Part shown: piece by piece, positions 57,879-64,000 of the stretch
How the letters are laid out: every line of letters starts with the position of its first letter
How positions within the stretch are numbered: position 1 is the stretch's first letter
Source: Solirubrobacteraceae bacterium
GTDB lineage: Bacteria; Actinomycetota; Thermoleophilia; Solirubrobacterales; Solirubrobacteraceae
Length of the DNA: 64,000 bases
Reading direction: 5' to 3'
Assembly: GCA_023230855.1 (NCBI GenBank)
Contig: JALNWQ010000017.1
Span: 35,756 to 99,755 of the forward strand
Notes under the pieces: generated by a model
Told to the model about the DNA's origin: nothing
Database searches by the model: none
Seen by the model: the letters and a program-made list of their open reading frames with translations, nothing else
Translations under genes and position numbers: made by a program

Positions 57879-60800
57879 ATGTCGCGGCGCCCGGTCGATC
57901 CCAACCCGTCCTTCCCCGCGCTGGAGGAGTCGATCCTGGAGCGCTGGCGCGAGCGGGACGTCTTCCGCGAGTCGCTCCGGCGCCGTCAAGGGGCCGAGCC
58001 GTGGGTGTTCTACGAGGGCCCGCCGACCGCCAACGGACGGCCGGGCAGCCACCACGTCCTGTCGCGGACGTTCAAGGACATCTTCCCCCGCTTCCAGACG
58101 ATGCGCGGACGGCACGTCGAGCGCAAGGGCGGCTGGGACTGCCACGGCCTGCCGGTCGAGATCACCGTCGAGAAGGAGCTCGGCCTCACGTCCAAGGCCG
58201 ACATCGAGGCGTACGGCGTGGCGGAGTTCAACGCCCGCTGCCGCGCGTCGGTGTTCGAGTTCCTCGAGGACTGGAACCGCCTGACCGAGCGGATCGCCTA
58301 CTGGGTCGACCTGGACGACGCGTACCGCACCCTCGACCACGACTACGTCGAGCGGGTGTGGGGCGCGATCCGTGCGATGGCCGACCGCGACCTGCTGTAC
58401 GAGGGCCACCGCGTCGTCCCGTACTGCCCGCGCTGCGGCACCGCGCTGTCGAGCCACGAGGTCGCGCAGGGGTACAAGGACGTCGTCGACCGCTCCGCGT
58501 TCGTGCGGTTCCCCGTCGTCGACCCGGGCTCGTCCGCGCTCGAGGACGGCGACGTGCTGCTCGCGTGGACGACGACCCCGTGGACGTTGCCGGCGAACGC
58601 CGCGCTGGCGGTCCACCCCGAGCTGGAGTACGTCCGCGCGCGGGTGACCGGCCGCACCGTCGACGGCCACGGCGCGTCGACCGTCGCCGAGCCCGAGACG
58701 ATCGTCGTCGCCGCGGCGCTGCTCGACCGCGTCGTCCCGACGACGAAGATGGGCGGCGACAACAAGCCGGTCCCCAACGGCGTCACCGTCGAGATCCTGC
58801 AGACGCTGCCCGGGTCGCGCCTGACCGGCGCGCGCTACCGGCCGCCGTTCCCGTTCATCGCGTCCGAGGAGTGGGGCCCGCGCGGCAACACCGTGCTCGA
58901 GGCGGAGTTCGTCACCGCCGAGGACGGCACCGGCATCGTCCACACCGCGCTGGCGTTCGGCGCCGACGACTACGCGCTCGGCGTGACGGCCGGCCTGACG
59001 ATCGTCAACCCCGTCGGCCTCGACGGCGCCTACGACGAGCGGATCACCGGGTACGCGGGACGTCAGGTGAAGTCCTGCGACCTCGAGCTCGTCGAGGACC
59101 TGCGGGCCGCCGGCAGCCTCTGGCTCGACCGCGACTACGAGCACGCCTACCCGCACTGCTGGCGCTGCTCCACCGCGCTGCTCTACTACGCCAAGCCGTC
59201 GTGGTACATCGCCACGTCGAAGCTCCGCGCGCAGCTCACCGCCGCCAACGAGCAGGTCACGTGGTACCCGGAGCACGTGAAGGAGGGCCGGTTCGGCAAG
59301 TGGCTCGAGGGCAACGTCGACTGGGCCCTGTCGCGCGAGCGCTACTGGGGCACCCCGCTGCCGGTGTGGCGGTGCGACGACGAGGCGTGCGGTCACCTGC
59401 ACTGCGTCGGGTCGTTCGCCGAGCTCGAGGAGCGCTCCGGCCGCGAGCTCACCGACCCGCACCGGCCGTACGTCGACGACCTGGCGTTCGCCTGTCCGGC
59501 GGACGGGTGCGACGGCACGATGCGCCGGGTGCCGGAGGTCATCGACGTGTGGTTCGACTCGGGGTCGATGCCGTTCGCGCAGCACGCCGCCGACCAGGAC
59601 GCCGTCCGCGAGCAGGGCCGCTGGCCGGCGGACTACATCTGCGAGGCGCAGGACCAGACCCGCGGCTGGTTCTACTCGCTGCTGGCGGTCGCGACGCTCC
59701 TGCAGCAGCCGGTACCGGTCGGCGCCCCGGCCGACGGGACCGTGCGGGTGGGCGCGACCGACGTCGCCGCCCGACCCGACGCGCCCGCGGCGTGGGGGAC
59801 CGACCGGCCGGCGTCCGAGGGCGACGGTTCGCGTCCGGCCACCACGACCGGCGACGGGGCGGTCGAGGCGCTGCCCGCCCCCGCACCGCCGTACCGCAAC
59901 GTCGTCTGCCTGGGCCTGATCCTCGACGGCGACGGCCAGAAGATGTCGAAGTCGCGCGGCAACATCGTCGTGCCGTGGGAGGTCATCGACCGGTACGGCG
60001 CCGACGCGTTCCGCTGGTACTTCTTCACGAGCAAGCAGCCGTGGGACGGCTACCGGTTCTCGACCGACGCGATCGGCGAGGGCGTGCGGCTGTTCCTCCG
60101 CACGCTGTGGAGCACCTACGCGTTCCTCGTGATGTACGAGAACGCCGCCGGCGACGGCGCGGGCGGTCGTGGCGAGCAGGCGGCCGACGGCGACCCGTCG
60201 GCGCTCATGGACCGGTGGATCCTGTCGCGGTTGGCGGACACCGTCGAGCGGGTCACCGACCGGCTGGAGGACTTCGACGCGACGTTCGCCGGACGAGCGA
60301 TCGCGGCGTTCGTCGACGACCTGTCGAACTGGTACGTGCGCCGGTCGCGCCGACGGTTCTGGGCCGGCGACCCCGAGGCGCTCGGGACGCTGCGGACGTG
60401 CCTCGTGACGGTCGCGCAGCTCCTCGCGCCGTTCACCCCGTTCGTCGCCGACGAGATCTACGACAACCTGGACGGGACGGAGCCGTCGGTGCACCTCACC
60501 GACTGGCCGGAGCCGGCGGCGGTCGGCGTGCCCGGTACCCCGGACGGCCGCGACCGTGACCTGGAGCGGACGATGGAGATCGCCCGCGAGACGGTGCAGC
60601 TGGGCCTCGGCGCGCGCGGCCAGTCCAAGCTCAAGGTGCGTCAGCCCCTGCGCGAGGCCGTGATCGTCGCCGCCGACCGCGAGCGCGACGCGATCGAGCG
60701 GCTGGGCGAGATCGTCCGCGACGAGCTCAACGTCCACGAGCTGCGGTTCGTCGCCGACGCGGACGAGCTGGGGTCGTACGAGATCAAGCCGAACTACCGG

Positions 60801-61304
60801 GCGCTCGGTCGCCGGTTCGGCAAGGCGATGCCGCAGGTCGCCGCGGCGGTCGCCGCGCTCGACGCGACGCGGGCCGCGGCGACGGTGCGCGCCGGCGGCA
60901 CGGTCGGGATCGACGTGGAGGGCCAGGCGCACGAGCTGTCCGAGGAGGACCTCATCCTGCGGATGGAGCCGCTGGAGGGCTACCAGCTGGAGCGTGAGGG
61001 CAGCCACGCGGTCGCGCTCGACCTGTCGATCGACGACGAGCTGCACCGCGAGGGCCTGGCCCGCGAGGTCGTCCACGCGATCCAGGCGGCGCGCAAGGCG
61101 GCGGGCCTGGAGATCACCGACCGCATCCGCCTGTCGCTCACCGGCGACGACGCCCTCCTCGACGCGGCCCGCGCCCACGAGCCCTACGTCACCGGCGAGA
61201 CCCTGTCCCTCGACGTGGCCTACGACGCCGACCACGGCACGACCCACGCCGCCGAGATCGAGGGCCGCGGGTTGACCGTCGGGGTGGCGCGGGCGGGGGC
61301 GTAG
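57879..61304 (+). CDS. ileS: Isoleucyl-tRNA synthetase, eukaryotic-like (type 2) with insertion
   Basis: 1141-aa class I synthetase. HIGH-equivalent GRPGSHHV (53-60) is followed by the long editing domain (WTTTPWTLPANAALAV, GTGIVHTAL), then the catalytic halves rejoin at EAQDQTRGWFYS and the KMSKS loop is DGQKMSKSRGN (687-692 region). Cys pairs (YCPRCGTAL, HCWRCSTAL, CDDEACGH, CPADGC) bind zinc. The C-terminal part is the anticodon domain and a long type-2 extension. Residues ~608-670 between the catalytic motif and KMSKS loop hold a Pro/Ala/Gly/Thr-rich insertion unlike other IleRS. Leaderless-type start. Confidence 0.95.
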   Translation: MSRRPVDPNPSFPALEESILERWRERDVFRESLRRRQGAEPWVFYEGPPTANGRPGSHHVLSRTFKDIFPRFQTMRGRHVERKGGWDCHGLPVEITVEKELGLTSKADIEAYGVAEFNARCRASVFEFLEDWNRLTERIAYWVDLDDAYRTLDHDYVERVWGAIRAMADRDLLYEGHRVVPYCPRCGTALSSHEVAQGYKDVVDRSAFVRFPVVDPGSSALEDGDVLLAWTTTPWTLPANAALAVHPELEYVRARVTGRTVDGHGASTVAEPETIVVAAALLDRVVPTTKMGGDNKPVPNGVTVEILQTLPGSRLTGARYRPPFPFIASEEWGPRGNTVLEAEFVTAEDGTGIVHTALAFGADDYALGVTAGLTIVNPVGLDGAYDERITGYAGRQVKSCDLELVEDLRAAGSLWLDRDYEHAYPHCWRCSTALLYYAKPSWYIATSKLRAQLTAANEQVTWYPEHVKEGRFGKWLEGNVDWALSRERYWGTPLPVWRCDDEACGHLHCVGSFAELEERSGRELTDPHRPYVDDLAFACPADGCDGTMRRVPEVIDVWFDSGSMPFAQHAADQDAVREQGRWPADYICEAQDQTRGWFYSLLAVATLLQQPVPVGAPADGTVRVGATDVAARPDAPAAWGTDRPASEGDGSRPATTTGDGAVEALPAPAPPYRNVVCLGLILDGDGQKMSKSRGNIVVPWEVIDRYGADAFRWYFFTSKQPWDGYRFSTDAIGEGVRLFLRTLWSTYAFLVMYENAAGDGAGGRGEQAADGDPSALMDRWILSRLADTVERVTDRLEDFDATFAGRAIAAFVDDLSNWYVRRSRRRFWAGDPEALGTLRTCLVTVAQLLAPFTPFVADEIYDNLDGTEPSVHLTDWPEPAAVGVPGTPDGRDRDLERTMEIARETVQLGLGARGQSKLKVRQPLREAVIVAADRERDAIERLGEIVRDELNVHELRFVADADELGSYEIKPNYRALGRRFGKAMPQVAAAVAALDATRAAATVRAGGTVGIDVEGQAHELSEEDLILRMEPLEGYQLEREGSHAVALDLSIDDELHREGLAREVVHAIQAARKAAGLEITDRIRLSLTGDDALLDAARAHEPYVTGETLSLDVAYDADHGTTHAAEIEGRGLTVGVARAGA

Positions 61305-61346
61305 GAACCCTGAACGCCACGCTTGGACGGAACCGCCATCCACGAG

Positions 61347-61352
61347 TATGAT
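61347..61352 (+). promoter_or_regulatory. -10 box of a leaderless vapBC promoter (TATGAT)
   Basis: TTGGAC (61323-61328), 18-bp spacer, TATGAT (61347-61352), six bases, ATG 61359. Confidence 0.5.
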
Positions 61353-61358
61353 CGCCGT

Positions 61359-61586
61359 ATGACGCTCGTGCGCAAGGCCGTGACGCTCGAGGCCGACCTC
61401 GCCGAGGCGGCCCAGGCGATCGCACCCGGGGGGAACTTCTCGGCTCTGGTCGCCGAGGCGCTCGACGACCGTGTCCGCGCCGAGCGGCTGCGGCGCCTTC
61501 TTGACGAGGACGAGGCCGAGCGCGGCCGCATCCCGGCGCACGTGCTCGACGCCGTCGCTGCCGAGATGCACGACGTCGGGGCGTGA
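61359..61586 (+). CDS. vapB: VapB-type antitoxin
   Basis: 75 aa. LVRKAVTLEADLAEAAQAIAPGGNFSALVAEALDDRVRAERLRRLL is a ribbon-helix-helix domain (strand VRKAVTLEAD, two helices) and the C-terminal LLDEDEAERGRIPAHVLDAVAAEMHDVG is the acidic toxin-binding tail with a PxEVLDAV-like motif. Its stop overlaps the toxin GTG (GTGA). Start ATG 61359 follows a TATGAT box by six bases, a leaderless pattern; an upstream ATG at 61323 has no support. Confidence 0.85.
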   Translation: MTLVRKAVTLEADLAEAAQAIAPGGNFSALVAEALDDRVRAERLRRLLDEDEAERGRIPAHVLDAVAAEMHDVGA

Positions 61587-61972
61587 GCGACCGCCGTGGC
61601 CTCACGCTCGACGCCGGGGCGCTGTTGGCGTACGGGCGGGGTGACGACCGTGTCCGCGCGTTCCTGCGGATCGCCGCCACGCACCGTCGACCCGTCGTCG
61701 TGCCGGCCCCCGTCCTGACGCAGGTCTGGCGCGACGGCCGTCGCCAGGTCTGGCTGTCCCGTCTGCTTCGCGAGGTCGACGTCCTGCCGGTCGATCGAAC
61801 GCTCGCTCGACGCGCGGGTGAGGCGCTCGGCCGTGCCGAGCTCAGCGACGCCGTCGACGCGACCGTCGCCGTCATCGCCGCGACGCGCGGCCACGCGGTC
61901 CTCACGAGCGACCCGCAGGACCTCGGGTGCCTTGCCGCGGTCCTCGGGGGCTTCTCGATCCACGTGGTGTGA
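61583..61972 (+). CDS. vapC: VapC-type PIN-domain toxin
   Basis: 129 aa. The PIN acidic residues are Asp10 (LTLDAGALLAYGRG), Asp in ELSDAVDATVAVIAAT and Asp in VLTSDPQDLGCLA, with a hydrophobic core between; a second-site Glu is likely in AGEALGRAEL. VapC proteins are RNases acting on tRNA or rRNA sites, released when VapB is degraded. GTG 61583 overlaps vapB. Complete, no frameshift, so the module appears intact. Confidence 0.88.
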   Translation: MSDRRGLTLDAGALLAYGRGDDRVRAFLRIAATHRRPVVVPAPVLTQVWRDGRRQVWLSRLLREVDVLPVDRTLARRAGEALGRAELSDAVDATVAVIAATRGHAVLTSDPQDLGCLAAVLGGFSIHVV

Positions 61973-62106
61973 ACCCCGGAGTCGGCCAGGTGTGGCTCGC
62001 CTGGACCGGGCATTCCCGGAGGCGAGGGGGGCGGTCGTACCCCCGGAGGCCACCCGCGCAAAGGGCGTTCGCCCCGCGCGTCTGTCGCCAATGTCTTCGC
62101 TCTGCG

Positions 62107-62121
62107 TATACTAGGAAGTAT
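62107..62121 (+). promoter_or_regulatory. mazEF promoter and overlapping operator
   Basis: TATACT (62107-62112) is the -10 box, seven bases before ATG 62120. ATACT-AGGA-AGTAT (62108-62121) is a perfect inverted repeat straddling -10 box and start codon, a natural site for the ribbon-helix-helix antitoxin. Confidence 0.6.
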
Positions 62122-62362
62122 GCCTGCGACGGTCATGGTCCGAGCGCGACCTGAGACGCGCGACCGGCTGCGCGAGTTGGCCAAGGCCCAGGGAACCACC
62201 GCGATCGAGCTCCTGGAACGCCTCGTTCGCGACTATCAGGACCAGCTGCTGCTCGACGCGATCGCGACCCTCCCGCCGCCCTCCGACGACGAGCGGACCG
62301 CGTGGGATCAGACGCTCATGGACGGCCTGGACCCGGCCGAGGACTTCTCCTCGTGGCGCTGA
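62120..62362 (+). CDS. MazE-like ribbon-helix-helix antitoxin
   Basis: 80 aa. TVMVRARPETRDRLRELAKAQGTTAIELLERLVRDYQDQLLLDAI is a ribbon-helix-helix DNA-binding domain; the C-terminal tail PPPSDDERTAWDQTLMDGLDPAEDFSSW contains the AWD-x4-DGLD toxin-binding motif that is also kept in the relic at 1744-1890. It overlaps the toxin by 10 nt, a typical TA layout. Binds its own promoter, likely at 62108-62121. Confidence 0.85.
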   Translation: MPATVMVRARPETRDRLRELAKAQGTTAIELLERLVRDYQDQLLLDAIATLPPPSDDERTAWDQTLMDGLDPAEDFSSWR

Positions 62363-62715
62363 CGCCGACGCCCCGCCAGGGCGACGTGTGGTGGGCCCAG
62401 CTCGACCCGATCCGCGGAAGCGAGATCGCCAAGACCCGTCCGGTCCTGATCCTCAGCGTCGACCAGATCAACCACGCCCCGGCAGCGCTTTCCATCTGCG
62501 TGCCGCTGACCACCACACCGCACACGACCCGTGTCCGGATCGTGCTCTCGACCGGGGATCGCGGCCAGACCCGCGTCAGCCACGCCGATGCGCTCCAGGT
62601 GCGGACCCTCAGCCACGACCGCCTGACGGAACGCATCGCGCGAGCACCCGACGACGCCTGCGCTGAGATCGCCCGTCGCCTGGCGCTCTTCACGCGCTAC
62701 GACGCCGGCGGCTGA
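62353..62715 (+). CDS. mazF: MazF/PemK endoribonuclease toxin
   Basis: 120 aa. RQGDVWWAQLDPIRGSEIAKTRPVLILSVDQIN is the MazF N-terminal beta-loop with the catalytic Arg region, followed by ICVPLTTTPHTTRVRIVLS (Thr motif), SHADALQVRTLSHDRL (substrate loop) and the C-terminal helix with IARRLALF. All family strands are present, so the toxin appears intact, in contrast to the fragment near 1700. GTG 62353 lies within the antitoxin's last codons. Confidence 0.92.
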   Translation: MALTPTPRQGDVWWAQLDPIRGSEIAKTRPVLILSVDQINHAPAALSICVPLTTTPHTTRVRIVLSTGDRGQTRVSHADALQVRTLSHDRLTERIARAPDDACAEIARRLALFTRYDAGG

Positions 62716-62843
62716 CCCGCCGGTGCGTGACGCGGCGCGGCACGCAGCCCGATCGCCGGCTCGATCCCGACCGCCTCGGCGGCAGCGCGCAGCGCCGCGA
62801 GCAACTCGTCGTCGGAGAACGTCGGTGCTCGCGGACCGTACAT
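62697..62843 (-). CDS. Short ORF with HNH-associated-repeat-like segment, 48 aa
   Basis: ATG 62843 to TAG 62697. FSDDELLAALRAAAEAVGIEPA resembles the short repeat found beside HNH homing endonucleases (W/F-S-D-E-x-L-x-A-x-R-A-A-A-x-x-x-G), then a Pro/Ala/Arg tail. The 3' end overlaps mazF antisense by 19 nt. It begins 12 nt after the upstream pRiA4b-like gene stop, so may be the remnant of a larger gene cotranscribed with it. Tentative. Confidence 0.35.
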   Translation of the reverse strand: MYGPRAPTFSDDELLAALRAAAEAVGIEPAIGLRAAPRHAPAGQPPAS

Positions 62844-62855
62844 CGGTCGTCTCCG

Positions 62856-63959
62856 TCACACCTCGCGCAACGGCGGGTATTGCGGCGGTGCTTCGCCGGT
62901 ACGCTCCACGACCCGTGGCAGCGGACCATCGCCGGCGTCACCGATCTCGCGGACGGTGACCCGCACCCGCCATTCGTCACCGTAGTCGAAGAGATAGGCG
63001 ACGACCGCTCCCGGGCGGGCGATGCCGGCCTGCGCCAGCGTCAGCTCGTCACCGTCGCGTGCCCCGTCGGCATCCATGAAGTCATCCCCGCCGGGAATCC
63101 GGATCTCCTGGTCAGCGGCTCCCCAGAACCGTCCGTCGAGCCAGATCGACCACAAGTGATCGTCGAGCCACCCGAACGCCTCCTGGATCGCGTGGTGCAA
63201 CGCGACGAAGTCGTCGTCGGCCCGGATCGCGATGCGGGCGGCCACGCCTCCCACCGGGGTCCCGAATCCGGAGACGAGGCGTGCGTCGACGTGCAGCACG
63301 TCCCCGGGCGCCCCGGCGACCGGCTGCAGCCGTAGGCGAGCGGCACCGTCGGGGTCGAGCCGCACCCGCACGCGTCGTCCGGTCTCGAGCAGCCGCACCG
63401 GCGGGCGGAATCGCTCCCGGGGCGGAGCGGACGGCCACTCGAGCAGACCGAACGCCTCCGCGTGACCGAGGACCTGGTGGACCTCCCGGACCGGCCCGCG
63501 GTCCAGGAGGTCGCCGGCATCCTCGACCGGCCTCCATCCGTGCTCGTGGGCATGGCGACCCGCCGCCGCGATCAGCTCGCCGATCGGGACGCCGTCGGGA
63601 CCGTCCTGCAGCGCGATGAGCACCCCGGCGGCGAGCACCTGGTGGAACCGGACCCCACCGCCAAGGTCCGGCAGGGCCATCGCCACCAGCCGCTCCAGGT
63701 CCTCAGTGAGCTCCCGCCCCCGCTTGGTGACGAGGAGTCGGCGGCCGCGGCGGCGGAGCAGCCGCAGGCCCATGAGGCTCTCCCGCAGACGGCCGAGCGG
63801 CGGGACGTCGGCCTCCTGGTGCGGTGGGCCGAAGCGATCATCCCACCAGGACGGCCACCGCTCGGCGGCCTCGCGCACGAACACGACGCTCAGGTTGATC
63901 GTGCGCCGCGCGTTTGGGTTCCACACAGGTGAGGCGATGATCGCGATGGGGATGCTCAA
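62856..63959 (-). CDS. pRiA4b ORF-3-like family protein
   Basis: Up to 367 aa from TTG 63959; the frame is open to a TAG at 63993-63995 and the true start is uncertain, possibly a GTG nearer 63920. The C-terminal ~130 residues (RIAIRADDDFVALHHAIQEAFGWLDDHLWSIWLDGRFWG, AYLFDYGDEWRVRVTVREI) are the PRiA4_ORF3 beta-domain; the first half is a helical domain (NLSVVFVREAAERWPSWWDDRFG, LLVTKRGRELTEDLERLVA) seen in such bacterial proteins. Function unknown; the family is frequent on plasmids and mobile regions. Confidence 0.75.
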   Translation of the reverse strand: MSIPIAIIASPVWNPNARRTINLSVVFVREAAERWPSWWDDRFGPPHQEADVPPLGRLRESLMGLRLLRRRGRRLLVTKRGRELTEDLERLVAMALPDLGGGVRFHQVLAAGVLIALQDGPDGVPIGELIAAAGRHAHEHGWRPVEDAGDLLDRGPVREVHQVLGHAEAFGLLEWPSAPPRERFRPPVRLLETGRRVRVRLDPDGAARLRLQPVAGAPGDVLHVDARLVSGFGTPVGGVAARIAIRADDDFVALHHAIQEAFGWLDDHLWSIWLDGRFWGAADQEIRIPGGDDFMDADGARDGDELTLAQAGIARPGAVVAYLFDYGDEWRVRVTVREIGDAGDGPLPRVVERTGEAPPQYPPLREV

Positions 63960-64000
63960 GCTCGGCGGCCTCTGCCCGCCCCTCCCTGGCCGCTAAACGA

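Noticed and set aside
57117..61571. A 1484-codon open frame opposite ileS
   Set aside because: It is the GC-rich shadow of ileS; its C-terminal part is the real membrane protein, the rest is Arg/Val/Ala/Gly-only with no motifs.
62856..63959. Insertion sequence around the pRiA4b-like gene
   Set aside because: No transposase or terminal inverted repeats seen in the visible part.

Overview
The window is a very GC-rich, gene-dense bacterial chromosome segment. Gene content (BlaI-M56 pair, VKOR-DsbA oxidative folding, EgtB/EgtD, FumC and DagK/PAP2 of actinobacterial type, IleRS with long insertion) and the prevalence of GTG starts, 4-nt ATGA/GTGA overlaps and leaderless-type promoters point to a high-GC actinobacterium. 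Resemblance to class Thermoleophilia (Solirubrobacterales/Patulibacter-like) is my inference from remembered families, not a search. No rRNA, convincing tRNA, CRISPR array, prophage or complete insertion sequence was seen.

Layout. 0-8 kb: a truncated aminotransferase at the left edge, an unknown protein, a decayed MazEF relic tucked behind rarA, a CCA-adding-type nucleotidyltransferase, a secreted zinc peptidase, an M20 peptidase and a NYN protein. 8.3-11.4 kb: a metal-resistance operon (CadC/CmtR-type ArsR repressor, CtpG-like P-type ATPase, ICMT-like methyltransferase). 11.4-19.6 kb: an envelope redox region (secreted protein, multi-pass membrane protein, VKOR, DsbA, M23 peptidase, M56 peptidase, BlaI repressor, CcdA), with four copies of one palindrome, TCCTAC-N5-GTAGGA, in its promoter regions. 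I read this as a BlaI-M56 controlled regulon for extracytoplasmic disulfide chemistry and wall remodelling; it is the most interesting system in the window.

19.6-28.6 kb: methylmalonyl-CoA epimerase, lipid kinase and PAP2 phosphatase, YchF, two striking hairpins, a SpoIID-domain protein, a secreted GH2 glycosidase and a VOC protein. 28.7-38.7 kb: a large LuxR-family ATPase regulator, a secreted TPR protein, ferredoxin, hemerythrin with a SufR-like regulator, ergothioneine genes egtB-egtD, a Mug-type glycosylase and a Cys-rich secreted protein. 38.8-43.9 kb: a surface-polymer cluster with a double SGNH hydrolase, CapA-like protein, MBOAT acyltransferase and DUF459 SGNH protein. 44-53.4 kb: fumC, MATE exporter, secreted serine protease, Abi-alpha/DUF445 pair, MFS exporter and TetR regulator.

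53.4-55.5 kb is a repeat hotspot: three 34-bp tandem repeats, three 144-bp tandem repeats of unknown nature and shorter repeats flanking ppk2 and a small membrane gene. 55.5-61.3 kb: MerR regulator, flavin reductase, a membrane protein and ileS. 61.3-64 kb: a small accessory patch with two toxin-antitoxin modules (VapBC, MazEF), a short HNH-repeat-like ORF and a pRiA4b ORF-3-like protein.

Many genes have a TANNNT box ending 6-9 nt before the start codon and no Shine-Dalgarno sequence, which suggests leaderless transcription is the default here.
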